Assembly (NCBI GenBank): GCA_036652335.1
Contig: JAVVWB010000009.1
Location: 1-64,000 of the forward strand
DNA from: JAVVWB01 sp036652335
GTDB lineage: Bacteria; Synergistota; Synergistia; Synergistales; Synergistaceae
DNA length: 64,000 nucleotides
Reading direction: 5' to 3'
A program made the position numbers and the translations under genes. Positions 1 through 7,997 of this stretch are shown one piece after another. Numbering within the stretch: the stretch's first letter is position 1; each line of letters begins with the position of its first letter. A model generated the notes under the pieces. That model was not told where the DNA came from, made no database searches, and saw only the letters and a list, made by a program, of their open reading frames with translations.

Positions 1-56
1 ACCCAGAAGCACTCGCAGCAGCAGTAAAAGGAATGAGAGACCAGTTCTCTAAATAA
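1..56 (+). CDS. C-terminal end of an unidentified protein (partial)
   Basis: An open frame from base 3 reads PEALAAAVKGMRDQFSK and stops at a TAA at 54-56. It is followed 14 bases later by a strong intrinsic terminator, as expected at the end of a real gene. Too little is present to name the product, and it has no visible functional link to the minus-strand genes that follow. Confidence 0.5.
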   Translation, partial: PEALAAAVKGMRDQFSK

Positions 57-70
57 AATATAAGAAACTA

Positions 71-106
71 AAAAAGAGACAAAAGGGATTCCTTTTGTCT
101 CTTTTT
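71..106. terminator. Intrinsic terminator, probably bidirectional
   Basis: A perfect 16-bp stem (71-86 with 91-106) encloses a 4-base GATT loop. An A run on the left and a T run on the right flank it, so it can end both the plus-strand gene at its left and the minus-strand run at its right. Confidence 0.9.
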
Positions 107-151
107 ATTTTTTTATATAGTGTAGTATCTTTCTCTCTTTATAAATATTAA

Positions 152-949
152 TTATTCTGTTTTTACAGGTTTTACCTTTACCCAAGGTTGCATCTGTTGT
201 CCTCTTGGCATAATACCTATATCCATCCATGTAAAGTAAAAGTATTCTGCTGATTCGACTGAGTAACCATCTTGTTTCTGGTCAAATACATCATAAGGAT
301 TCATAAAAATAATAACGTCGTCTGTAGTAGCAGGAGTGTCCATTGTATCGTAACCTATGATAACTCTCCATCTACCCCCCATATACATATTCTCTACAAG
401 AATAGGTGTCTTTTCTTTTAAAGATTTAGTGATAAATTCTTTGAATAATGTTGGAGTTGCACATGTAAGGCCATTTTTGGTTTTCACATTTAAACTGCTC
501 TCTGTTTTGTACCCAATCTTTTCAAAAAATTTAGCTACCTTTTCTACACTAGTACCGATTTCACCACTTTCAGAAAAGGCAAGAAATGTCCCCATCTCTT
601 CTGCAACTTTAAGTTCATGATAAGAGGTATTACCATAGTAATAAAGTAGTGTTAGAGCGGATGCAGGAGCACTTGTAGTTTCTTGTGTTTGCTGATAAGT
701 AGCATAATGAGGGAGTAATACAAGTCCCTTTCTATCTTTTAAATTATAGTAGTCCTGTTGTGAAAAATATGGAGAGTTAGGCACATTTCCAATCCCTTGG
801 TAAGAAGAAGCACCAGAAGAAATAAGATCATACGTTTTAGGATAAGCTATATATTCTTTTGACGTAATAAGCTGTTTCCCCTCCGCAAAAGCAGAAAAAG
901 AAAAGCCTAGAGAAAGACAAACAATCAGGGCGACAATAGTTTTTTTCAT
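152..949 (-). CDS. Secreted C39-like (papain-fold) protein, apparently without catalytic residues
   Basis: This 265-aa protein has a clear signal peptide (residues 1-22, ending SAFA). The rest resembles the peptidase C39-like papain fold: a Y-Q-x-T...S-x-P-A-S block at about 85-97, a GGRWRVIIGYD block at 191-201 and an NPYD block near 217. In active members these carry the nucleophile Cys (TSCGPAS) and the general base His (GGHW). Here Ser/Ala and Arg stand at those places, so it is probably a non-catalytic binding or structural protein. The start has a good ribosome binding site (GGAGG). It is the last gene of a minus-strand run that includes two pseudopilins. Family assignment is by motif memory; the missing residues are read directly. 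Confidence 0.6.
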   Translation of the reverse strand: MKKTIVALIVCLSLGFSFSAFAEGKQLITSKEYIAYPKTYDLISSGASSYQGIGNVPNSPYFSQQDYYNLKDRKGLVLLPHYATYQQTQETTSAPASALTLLYYYGNTSYHELKVAEEMGTFLAFSESGEIGTSVEKVAKFFEKIGYKTESSLNVKTKNGLTCATPTLFKEFITKSLKEKTPILVENMYMGGRWRVIIGYDTMDTPATTDDVIIFMNPYDVFDQKQDGYSVESAEYFYFTWMDIGIMPRGQQMQPWVKVKPVKTE

Positions 950-982
950 TTTTCCTCCACAAATACATACAAATCTACTTAG

Positions 983-1606
983 TTAAAAATATTTATATGT
1001 TTCACTAAATTTACAATTTTTTTCTTTCATAACAGACAGGGCTGTATCAAGCACCAAGACATTATACAACCAAAGCAAAGAAAATCCCTCTAATAATTCT
1101 GAGTTTTTATCTTTATTACAGAAAAATAAAATGCCATCATTTACATACCAATTTATATTATCCCAAAGATAAAATTTTTCAGAAATATTACAAAGAAAAT
1201 CTTTATCTACAAAACAGATACCATCATCAGAGACAGAAACTTTGTCTGTCAAAAAATATTTTCCCTCATTTTTAATAATGTAACATATATTTTTTACGAC
1301 TGAAACAAAAAGAGGCTTACAAACTTTTTCAACTAACATAAGATAGAAATTCTTTTCTTTTGTATTTATTTCGTAATCTCTTATTGAATCAGAAAACGCT
1401 ACACGATAAACATAACGAGGAAATATTCCCCCTCGGACCTTATCTATTCCCCAGCGTATATTTGTAATATCCTCTATTTTAACCTTAGTATCTTTCCACA
1501 TAATAAAGTCAGAGAAAACTTCAAGTTTTTTTCTAAAAAACCAAAAGCCAAAAGAGCATGAAAAGAGTGGTTTGCAATTCGATGTATCTATAGCAAAAAC
1601 CTCCAA
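983..1606 (-). CDS. Unknown protein following the pseudopilin pair
   Basis: Up to 207 aa, not recognised. It is rich in aromatic and basic residues with alternating beta-like segments and has no signal peptide or obvious membrane span. It begins 13 bases after the stop of the upstream pseudopilin gene, so it is probably co-transcribed with it. The start is unclear: the only in-frame canonical start near the front is a TTG at 1606 with no ribosome binding site before it. A perfect GGAGG lies just inside the frame and points at an ATA codon at 1591-1589. The next ATG is about 37 codons in. The gene could start at the TTG or at the rare ATA. Confidence 0.55.
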   Translation of the reverse strand: MEVFAIDTSNCKPLFSCSFGFWFFRKKLEVFSDFIMWKDTKVKIEDITNIRWGIDKVRGGIFPRYVYRVAFSDSIRDYEINTKEKNFYLMLVEKVCKPLFVSVVKNICYIIKNEGKYFLTDKVSVSDDGICFVDKDFLCNISEKFYLWDNINWYVNDGILFFCNKDKNSELLEGFSLLWLYNVLVLDTALSVMKEKNCKFSETYKYF

Positions 1607-1619
1607 TATTTATAAAAAG

Positions 1620-2135
1620 CTACTCATCTGTCGGTGGTAAAACAGAATCATCTACAGAGTATAACACGTCGCCAACACTGACATACCCTGCATAGGAAAC
1701 ATAAATATACTTCTTTGCGGAAGTCTCTTCGTTATCAACAAAAAGACAAAGGCGTATTTCCGGAGACATCGGGGTAAAGGTCACCCACTTACCTGCAAAA
1801 GAGTAGGATTGAACCCCTTCTTTTAATCTAAAAGAAACATCCTCAAACTCAAAAACAGATATCTCCCCTTTACGAGCCCCCTCTGTAAATGTAATAGTTA
1901 TCTTTCTCCCTGCTTCATTGAAAGACAAGTCAAAAGCACATTGTTCAGAGATAGCTTTTTCCATTTGACCATTGATCCATATATCAAATTTATCCGCTTC
2001 CTTTTCCACAGCTCTTTTTCCATTATCTCCACCTGAAAAAGACAGGGCAATTCCTGCAATAAAAAAGCCTAAAATCACAAGATAAATCATCACTTCTACA
2101 AAAGAAGTGCCTTTATTGACGTTATATGAACGCAC
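1620..2135 (-). CDS. Type IV pilin-like / pseudopilin protein (copy 2)
   Basis: This 171-aa protein has a type III signal sequence: a short basic leader, then Gly9 followed by TSFVE and a 20-residue hydrophobic helix. Glu sits at mature position 5, as required for prepilin peptidase processing and assembly. The first mature residue is Thr rather than the usual Phe or Met. The globular part is mostly beta. It is a paralogue of the next gene upstream, with a near-identical N-terminal helix and a divergent C-terminal part. It starts at GTG (2135) behind GGGGTGAT. It is likely a minor pilin or type II secretion-like pseudopilin. No assembly ATPase or platform gene is in the window. Confidence 0.75.
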   Translation of the reverse strand: MRSYNVNKGTSFVEVMIYLVILGFFIAGIALSFSGGDNGKRAVEKEADKFDIWINGQMEKAISEQCAFDLSFNEAGRKITITFTEGARKGEISVFEFEDVSFRLKEGVQSYSFAGKWVTFTPMSPEIRLCLFVDNEETSAKKYIYVSYAGYVSVGDVLYSVDDSVLPPTDE

Positions 2136-2207
2136 ATCATCACCCCACTTCTATTATAGGCAAAGAAAAAAGAAGTTTTAAAAACAGTACAAAACTATGA
2201 AAGGAAA

Positions 2208-2693
2208 CTACTTAATATAAACATCACTTAAAGAAAGAAATCCAGCTCCAGAAACTGTCACATTTTTATACACTAACTTATCGCTATTTTTTGCACGAAC
2301 AGACATAGACATAGCAGGTGACATTGTTCCCCATCGCCCATCAAAAACATACTGAGTCGTGCCACCCTCTATCATCAAATTTGCTTCTTTCAAAAAGAAA
2401 GTATCTGTCGTATTCATTTGCGGTCCAGTTGTATAAACAAGAGACAACTCATAGTTTCCTTGGCTTCTAGCAGAAAGCCTTAAATCAAAAGTAGACTTCT
2501 CTCTACATGCGGTACTAATATGGGAATCAAGCCAAATAGCAAAAAGATCCGCCTCTTTATTTAAAACTCGTAACTCCGAAGTAGAATCTGAGAAAGACAT
2601 CATTACTCCAGCAAGGAAAAAACCAAGAATAACGAGATAAATCATCACTTCTACAAAAGAAGTTCCACTTTTTCTATTATTAAATGAGCTCAT
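2208..2693 (-). CDS. Type IV pilin-like / pseudopilin protein (copy 1)
   Basis: This 161-aa protein has the prepilin leader SSFNNRKSG followed by TSFVE and the hydrophobic stretch VMIYLVILGFFLAGVMMSF, with Glu at mature position 5. The start ATG lies 2 bases after the stop of the thioesterase gene, so translation is probably coupled. The tandem arrangement with 1620-2135 and the shared N-terminus point to gene duplication. The likely role is a minor subunit of a surface filament or secretion machine. The partner genes are elsewhere. Confidence 0.75.
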   Translation of the reverse strand: MSSFNNRKSGTSFVEVMIYLVILGFFLAGVMMSFSDSTSELRVLNKEADLFAIWLDSHISTACREKSTFDLRLSARSQGNYELSLVYTTGPQMNTTDTFFLKEANLMIEGGTTQYVFDGRWGTMSPAMSMSVRAKNSDKLVYKNVTVSGAGFLSLSDVYIK

Positions 2694-2695
2694 TC

Positions 2696-3136
2696 TTACT
2701 CATTCACAGTAGTATCATTTTCTACTGAGTTCGACACAATCCACAAATAAAAAGGATGTTCTTTTTTATACAACTTACCTAATCTATCTGTACAACCATG
2801 TTTTGACCAGCCCTCAGCAATAAGCTTGTAATCAGAAGAACGAATAAGCCTGTAGTCAAAAGTAAGACAATGTACCTTTACATCTACTACACGAACCCAA
2901 AGTTGAATCTCGTCATCATACTTTGCTGGAAGCTTATATCGACAATGTGACTCTACAACAGGGAGCAAAAGACCTTTCTTTTCCCACTCAGAATACGGGA
3001 CTCCCCATGTCCTACACAACTCAGTCCTCGCAATTTCAAACCAAGTATAATAATTGGAATTATAAACAATTCCCATCATATCAGTCTCAGAATAACGTAC
3101 TCTAATAGTTGTAACATGCTTATAATCTTTATTCAT
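2696..3136 (-). CDS. Acyl-CoA thioesterase, YbgC/4HBT hotdog family
   Basis: The N-terminus carries the 4-hydroxybenzoyl-CoA thioesterase signature VRYSETDMMGIVYNSNYYTWFE. This includes the catalytic Asp in ETDMMG, the conserved Y-x-x-Y/F pattern and the E-x-A-R helix. Length (146 aa) is normal for the hotdog family, which hydrolyses acyl-CoA thioesters in the cytoplasm. I chose the ATG at 3136 because an AGGAG lies 9 bases upstream; the earlier TTG at 3145 directly abuts that ribosome binding site. It lies 18 bases after the nitroreductase stop in the same transcription unit. The substrate cannot be read from the sequence. Confidence 0.85.
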   Translation of the reverse strand: MNKDYKHVTTIRVRYSETDMMGIVYNSNYYTWFEIARTELCRTWGVPYSEWEKKGLLLPVVESHCRYKLPAKYDDEIQLWVRVVDVKVHCLTFDYRLIRSSDYKLIAEGWSKHGCTDRLGKLYKKEHPFYLWIVSNSVENDTTVNE

Positions 3137-3154
3137 AATAAACAACTCCTTTTG

Positions 3155-3970
3155 TTAAAGCCAAGTAATCTTTGCTTCTCTACGTGGGGCAAAGTGCCTA
3201 ACGGGCTTCAAAGAAGGATAACCAAACATCAAAGTCCCGCAGACATGTTCCTTGTCAGAAATCTGCAAAAAGTTCTGTAATTCATCTGAAGCTCGTAAAG
3301 CTCTTGTGAAATAACCGGCCCAACACGAACCTAAACCATAAGAATGGCAAAGCAACTCGAAATACGTAAGAGCAATAGCACCATCCTCAATACAGACATG
3401 GTCTTTAGGTACAGTAGCAACAACAATATTAGGTGCGCCTCTAAAAATGGCATCAACACCTGTCTTTGCTTTTGCTAACAACGAAGCCCCTATAATAGAA
3501 GTCCGAGATGTTGGGTCTTTAAAAATTTCTTCACGCAACCAACAAAGCATAAGATCAAGGACTTCTTTTGTCTTTGCACGTGACTCCGAAATAATCCAGC
3601 GAACCGGCTGAATATTACAAGCAGAAGGAGCAGACAAAGACTCCGAAATAAGCTTCAAAGTCAAATCTCTTGAGACAGGCTTATCTTCGTAATACCTCAC
3701 ACTTCGCCTAGTCTTAATCATATTTAAAAATTCTAACTGAGTAGGAACCGTCAAAGAATCGCTTTTAACAAGAGAGGTATTTTTCATAAAAGAAAGAGAG
3801 GCTGCTTCCTTTGGACAAAACAACACGCAGTGGCCACACTCAATACAACGCATAGCATGTTGAGGAAACATCTCAGGATATCCATCTTCCCCTTTTACAA
3901 TTAAATCTGCCGGACAAATAGACTCACATAGCCCACAATTTACGCATCTAGATCTATCAGCAAAAAACAA
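3155..3970 (-). CDS. Nitroreductase-family flavoprotein with N-terminal 2x[4Fe-4S] ferredoxin domain
   Basis: Two ferredoxin motifs (CVNCGLCESICP and CIECGHCVLFCP, Cys at about 9/12/15/19 and 42/45/48/52) precede a nitroreductase domain. That domain begins at the FMN-contacting segment KTRRSVRYYEDKPV and continues with SAPSACNIQPVRWI and GSCWAGYF. Proteins of this layout are probable ferredoxin-coupled FMN oxidoreductases of anaerobes. The TTG at 3970 is preferred because AAGGGGG lies 7 bases before it; the longer frame from a TTG at 3994 has no ribosome binding site. It is the first gene of the minus-strand run down to 152 and diverges from the serpin gene. The substrate is unknown. Confidence 0.85.
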   Translation of the reverse strand: MFFADRSRCVNCGLCESICPADLIVKGEDGYPEMFPQHAMRCIECGHCVLFCPKEAASLSFMKNTSLVKSDSLTVPTQLEFLNMIKTRRSVRYYEDKPVSRDLTLKLISESLSAPSACNIQPVRWIISESRAKTKEVLDLMLCWLREEIFKDPTSRTSIIGASLLAKAKTGVDAIFRGAPNIVVATVPKDHVCIEDGAIALTYFELLCHSYGLGSCWAGYFTRALRASDELQNFLQISDKEHVCGTLMFGYPSLKPVRHFAPRREAKITWL

Positions 3971-4069
3971 GCCGATACCCCCTTGTTGAGACAAAATAAA
4001 ACATCATAAATATATTGTAACATTATATTTAAAAGAAAAAAGGTATATCCACATAAAGCAGAAAAATGC

Positions 4070-4101
4070 TTGTCATTAAAAACACACAAAAATGATATAG
4101 T
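4070..4101 (+). promoter_or_regulatory. Putative promoter of the serpin-rmuC unit
   Basis: TTGTCA at 4070-4075 could be a -35 box. Candidate -10 boxes are TGATAT at 4093-4098 (17-base spacing) and TATAGT at 4096-4101 (20-base spacing). The spacing of the better -10 box is not ideal, so this is tentative. Confidence 0.35.
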
Positions 4102-4138
4102 ATATATTGACGAACATAATGCCAACGGAGGTAAAAAA

Positions 4139-5674
4139 ATGAGAAAGCTAATAATTCTTCTTCTAGTAATGTTAATTACAACAACATCATACGCATCAAC
4201 AGACAACGCAAAAACAATCAATGCAAAACACTGGACATATCTTTCATTACAAATCCTAGTCGAAGAAGGGCTAACAGAAGCAGAAATCACACCAGGAGTA
4301 ACAGTAATGACAGAAAATGAAATACAAAACACTATAAAAGAAGCCATAGCCTCTGCACAGAGTAATCCACAGAAACTAAAAGAAGCCGGACTAATATCAC
4401 TCCGTCAATTAGCAAAAGAATACAAAGAAATAATAATTGCAAACAAAGAAGACTACACAAAATATAGACGTGAAATAGAAAACTGTGCCATAAAAGCAGG
4501 ACTCATAGCAGTAGAAACGACACAAGAAAAAACAAAAAATGAACCACTATACAAAAAAGCAACACGCAGTGTAAATGCCTTTACATTTGACATCTACAAA
4601 AAAATATCAGAAGAAAACAATAATAACCTATTAATATCTCCCTATAGCATATCTACAGCTCTTGCAATGACATACCTAGGAGCAAATGGTGAAACAGAGA
4701 GTGAATTTGAATCTGTAATGAAATTCACACCCACCATACACAGAAACATTGCATCACTAATAAACATAATAAACAACACGCCAAAAAATGAAGCAGAAAT
4801 AAGCACAGCAAATGCTATATGGCCAGCCACAAATTTTAAAATTTTAGATGGATACAACAACTCATTAGTTAAATATTACAAAGCAAAAATCACAACACTC
4901 AACTACAAAAAATTTACTTCAGAAGCTACATCTAAAATAAACAAATGGGTAGAAAACAAAACGAACGGAAAAATCAAAAATATAATTTCACAAGGCACAC
5001 TTTCGCCAAACACAAAAATGGTACTTACAAACACCTTATATTTCAAAGCAGACTGGGAAACAGAATTCAAATACAAAGATACAAAAGTAGAAGACTTCTG
5101 GATAACAGCAGATACAAGCATCAAAACATCACTCATGACACAATCTTTTGATAAAATAAAATATGCAAAACTAAACGACTCCACTGCTATAGAATTAGAA
5201 TATAATAACGACAGATACTCCATGCTCGTAATATTGCCGGAAGAATCAAAAACTTTATCTAATCTAGAAAAAGAATTAAGCACTGAATACTTCTACGACC
5301 TAGAGTCAAAACTTGAGTATAAAAAGGTAAAAGTCACAATACCTAAATTCAAAAGAGAATACGACATTGAGCTATCATCCACACTGGCATCAATGGGAAT
5401 GAAAAATGCAACATCGTACAACAAAGCAAACTTCACTAAAATGACAAAAGAAAAAGGAATATATATAGACAAAGTAATACACAAAACTTTTATAGAAGTT
5501 GGAGAAAAAGGTACAGAAGCTGCAGCTGCAACTGCTATAATAATGGTGAAAACATCTCTGCCAAGACCAGAAACAGATCAACTCATATTCAAAGCAGACA
5601 AACCATTCATCTACATAATCAAAGATAACAAAACAAACACAATACTCTTTATAGGAAAATACGTAAAACCATAA
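4139..5674 (+). CDS. Secreted serpin (serine protease inhibitor) with N-terminal helical extension
   Basis: This 511-aa protein starts at ATG 4139 behind CGGAGGT, with a signal peptide (KLIILLLVMLITTTSYA). Residues about 25-140 form an extension beginning NAKHWTYLSLQILVEEGL, reminiscent of a single SLH-like repeat. The serpin fold follows from about 150, with NLLISPYSISTALAMTYLGA, the breach-region TNTLYFKADWE and the C-terminal KPFIYIIKD. The reactive-loop hinge reads GTEAAAATA, the small-residue pattern required for the inhibitory loop insertion, so it should be an active suicide inhibitor. The scissile bond is probably near VKTSLP. The target is unknown; a host or community protease in a gut-like habitat is plausible. 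rmuC follows 19 bases downstream. Confidence 0.93.
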   Translation: MRKLIILLLVMLITTTSYASTDNAKTINAKHWTYLSLQILVEEGLTEAEITPGVTVMTENEIQNTIKEAIASAQSNPQKLKEAGLISLRQLAKEYKEIIIANKEDYTKYRREIENCAIKAGLIAVETTQEKTKNEPLYKKATRSVNAFTFDIYKKISEENNNNLLISPYSISTALAMTYLGANGETESEFESVMKFTPTIHRNIASLINIINNTPKNEAEISTANAIWPATNFKILDGYNNSLVKYYKAKITTLNYKKFTSEATSKINKWVENKTNGKIKNIISQGTLSPNTKMVLTNTLYFKADWETEFKYKDTKVEDFWITADTSIKTSLMTQSFDKIKYAKLNDSTAIELEYNNDRYSMLVILPEESKTLSNLEKELSTEYFYDLESKLEYKKVKVTIPKFKREYDIELSSTLASMGMKNATSYNKANFTKMTKEKGIYIDKVIHKTFIEVGEKGTEAAAATAIIMVKTSLPRPETDQLIFKADKPFIYIIKDNKTNTILFIGKYVKP

Positions 5675-5693
5675 AACAAGGAGACCTCCCAAA

Positions 5694-7073
5694 ATGCCAA
5701 TATACTTAATAGCAGGAATTTTCATAGTCGTTGCAACAGTCTTTCTAATAACAAACACACTCTCAAAAGTAAAAGAAAGCACAGGTAAACTTGAACAAAT
5801 ATCCAGAGAACTCTTACAAAGATTACAAAACCTTGAAACAAAAATGGAAAGCACAGAAAAGACACTAAACGAAAACCTAACTGCAATGAGAAAAGAACAG
5901 AGAGAAGAATCAAGACTAAGCAGAGAAGAACAAACAAAAGGCATAACATCCTTTGGTGACGTACAATCAAAAAGAATAAAAGAAATAGGCGACCTACAAA
6001 GAGAAAGCCTAGACAGCTTTGCAAAACAACTAACAGACATAAGCCGACTAAACGAAGAAAAGCTAGAATCAGTAAGAGACATCATAGAAAAGAAACTAAT
6101 AGAACTACACAAAAGCAACGAAGAAAAACTAGAAAAAATGCGAGAAACAGTGGACGAAAAACTACACTCTACACTAGAAAAGAGACTGGGAGAAGCATTT
6201 AAAAACGTATCAGAGAGACTAGAACAGGTACATGTAGGACTTGGAGAAATGAAAGCACTTACATCAGACGTAGGTGACCTAAAAAAAGTTCTATCTAATG
6301 TAAAAGTAAGAGGCACATGGGGAGAAATGCAACTAAAATCTCTTCTAGACCAAATACTTACAGAAGACCAATACAAAGAAAACGTTGCAACAAGACCAAA
6401 AAGTACAGAACGAGTTGAATTTGCTATATGCTTACCAGGAGCAGATGACAACATAAAACAAATATGGCTCCCAATAGACTCAAAATTCCCGATGGAAGAC
6501 TACCAGAAACTTGTCACAGCTTCAGAAGAAAACGACACTAAAGGCATAGACGAAGCAAGAAAGGCATTAAGAACAAGAGTCATAAGTGAAGCAAAAGACA
6601 TAAAAAACAAATACATAGAAACACCCTACACAACTGACTTTGGAATATTATACCTCCCAGTAGAGGGCCTATATGCAGAAGTACTTAGAATAGACGGACT
6701 ATGTGAGATACTATCTAGAGAATATCGTGTAGTTCCGGCAGGGCCAACAACTATAACAGCCTTACTAAACAGCTTGCAAATGGGCTTTAGGACACTTGCT
6801 ATAGAGAAGAGATCCAGCGATGTATGGTCACTACTTGCAAAAGTAAAAACTGAATTTGAAAAATTTGGAATAGTACTAGAAAAAACAAAGTCAAAAATAG
6901 AACAAGCAGGAAAAGAACTAGGAAATGCAGAAGTAAGGACAAGGGCAATAAGCAGAGCACTAAAAAAAGTACAAGAATTACCATCAGACACATCTTCTTC
7001 ACTTGACGAAGAACTATTAGAAATAACAGAAACAACAACGACAGAAGACGAAGTCGACGACGAAAACGAATAA
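5694..7073 (+). CDS. rmuC: RmuC-family DNA recombination protein
   Basis: This 459-aa protein has an N-terminal membrane anchor (about 4-20), a long charged coiled coil (about 20-200) and the conserved RmuC nuclease-like domain from about 205 (VRGTWGEMQLKSLLDQIL, then LPIDSKFPMEDYQKL, YIETPYTTDFGILYLPVEGLYAEV). RmuC limits inversions and other rearrangements at short inverted repeats; biochemical details are poorly known. The C-terminal tail is acidic. It has its own ribosome binding site (AAGGAG) just after the serpin stop and ends at a strong terminator. Pairing with a serpin looks fortuitous. Confidence 0.92.
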   Translation: MPIYLIAGIFIVVATVFLITNTLSKVKESTGKLEQISRELLQRLQNLETKMESTEKTLNENLTAMRKEQREESRLSREEQTKGITSFGDVQSKRIKEIGDLQRESLDSFAKQLTDISRLNEEKLESVRDIIEKKLIELHKSNEEKLEKMRETVDEKLHSTLEKRLGEAFKNVSERLEQVHVGLGEMKALTSDVGDLKKVLSNVKVRGTWGEMQLKSLLDQILTEDQYKENVATRPKSTERVEFAICLPGADDNIKQIWLPIDSKFPMEDYQKLVTASEENDTKGIDEARKALRTRVISEAKDIKNKYIETPYTTDFGILYLPVEGLYAEVLRIDGLCEILSREYRVVPAGPTTITALLNSLQMGFRTLAIEKRSSDVWSLLAKVKTEFEKFGIVLEKTKSKIEQAGKELGNAEVRTRAISRALKKVQELPSDTSSSLDEELLEITETTTTEDEVDDENE

Positions 7074-7080
7074 GAAATAA

Positions 7081-7115
7081 AAAGCGGAGAGTCAGAAAAA
7101 CTGACTCTCCGCTTT
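7081..7115 (+). terminator. Intrinsic terminator after rmuC
   Basis: A 15-bp perfect stem (7081-7095 with 7101-7115) with an AAAAA loop and following T run lies just after the rmuC stop. Confidence 0.9.
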
Positions 7116-7397
7116 TTATTTACTAAGTTATTGTAATTGGTACACTTGTATCCTTTATTTACAACACTACACCCTATTGCAATTTTATGCGTACAGAGGG
7201 AAACCCTCTCTAAGTTTTACAAAGTTAATGGTGGCTATATTCTTTGCCATAAACAAAACACGCTAAACTCGATTGCAAAGAAAAGAGCTAGCAGTAAAGA
7301 AGTAAAATGAAAGAGAGGGCTTTCGACGGCGTACTTTTACGTACGTCAAGAAACCCTCTCTAAGTTTTACAAAGTTAATGGTGGCTATATTCTTTGC
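7116..7397. other. Gene-free stretch holding a repeated element
   Basis: No protein is encoded. The region holds two copies of a 49-bp direct repeat (7200-7248 and 7350-7398). Several inverted motifs surround them: AGAGGG-AAA-CCCTCT at 7195-7206, GAGAGGG at 7313-7319 against CCCTCTC at 7354-7360, and an imperfect GACGGCGTAC/GTACGTC pair at 7325-7347. This looks like a small non-autonomous repeat family or a duplicated intergenic element. Confidence 0.6.
7200..7248. repeat. 49-bp direct repeat, copy 1
   Basis: Identical to 7350-7398, exactly 150 bp away. It begins GAAACCCTCTCTAAG and ends TATTCTTTGCC. The flanking bases differ outside the unit. Confidence 0.9.
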
Positions 7398-7398
7398 C
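7350..7398. repeat. 49-bp direct repeat, copy 2, running into the end of a gene
   Basis: Identical to 7200-7248. Its last base is the final base of the stop codon of the flavin reductase-like gene at 7398-7880, so this copy forms the present 3' boundary of that gene. Confidence 0.9.
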
Positions 7399-7880
7399 TA
7401 CTCTTTAGGTCCATAGGGAGCAAAAAAAGCAACACTCCAATTCAAATACTCACAAATAGAATCAAACTGAGCCTTAATAGCACCATACTGACTATCTGAT
7501 ACAGGAGCTTCCCCTGCAACAATTATACCCATTTTCTTATTCATAGTTCTCAAAGTATCAGCTCTTGAATACATTTTATCTATTACTGCTTTAAGCTGAG
7601 AAGAAACTCCACACCAATAGACAGGAGAGGCAAATATAACCATATCTGCTCTTTCAATCTTATCTATTAAACCTGTACTTACATCATCTGCCACACATTT
7701 ACCACCATTTGACTTACAGGCGTTACAGTGATAGCAACCGGATATTGGAAGAGAAAAGACATCAACGATATCAAGCTCTAAATCTTTAATCGACGTTTTA
7801 AAACCATCAGTAATCGACATAATTAACTTCTTCGTCATTCCGTCCGGTCTGGGACTTCCATTAAAAACAACTATTTTCAT
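7398..7880 (-). CDS. NADPH-dependent FMN reductase / flavodoxin-like protein, probably C-terminally shortened
   Basis: This 160-aa protein begins with the FMN-phosphate loop FNGSPRPDGMTKKL. A Cys-containing GCYHCNACKSNGGKC segment (about 48-62) and the conserved FASPVYWCGVSSQLKAVIDK follow, all typical of flavin reductases and iron-sulfur flavoprotein relatives. Family members usually run some 20-30 residues beyond ICEYLNW; here the chain ends after APYGPKE, right at the repeat copy at 7350-7398. The end may therefore have been lost by repeat insertion or deletion. The start has a good GGAGG. It is monocistronic and diverges from the phosphoglucomutase gene. Confidence 0.8.
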   Translation of the reverse strand: MKIVVFNGSPRPDGMTKKLIMSITDGFKTSIKDLELDIVDVFSLPISGCYHCNACKSNGGKCVADDVSTGLIDKIERADMVIFASPVYWCGVSSQLKAVIDKMYSRADTLRTMNKKMGIIVAGEAPVSDSQYGAIKAQFDSICEYLNWSVAFFAPYGPKE

Positions 7881-7938
7881 AACAAAACCTCCATATACAA
7901 AAAACTGAAAAATCAGTACAAATATTTATCTTAAATAG

Positions 7939-7944
7939 TATAAT
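7939..7944 (+). promoter_or_regulatory. Putative -10 box for the phosphoglucomutase gene
   Basis: A perfect TATAAT lies 54 bases before the chosen start. The matching -35 position (7916-7921, GTACAA) is poor, so the promoter call is moderate at best. Confidence 0.4.
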
Positions 7945-7997
7945 CGAATAGAAGAGAAACTTCCAGTAAGATAACACGAAATTAAGGGGTGAAGATT

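Noticed and set aside
4070..4138. Longer serpin frame starting at 4070
   Set aside because: It adds residues before the signal peptide and lacks a ribosome binding site; ATG 4139 has CGGAGGT and leads directly into the signal peptide.
5390..6454. A 354-aa open frame opposite the serpin and rmuC genes
   Set aside because: It is rich in Ser, Phe and Cys and has no motifs, the expected mirror of A-rich coding sequence. Both plus-strand genes are unmistakable.
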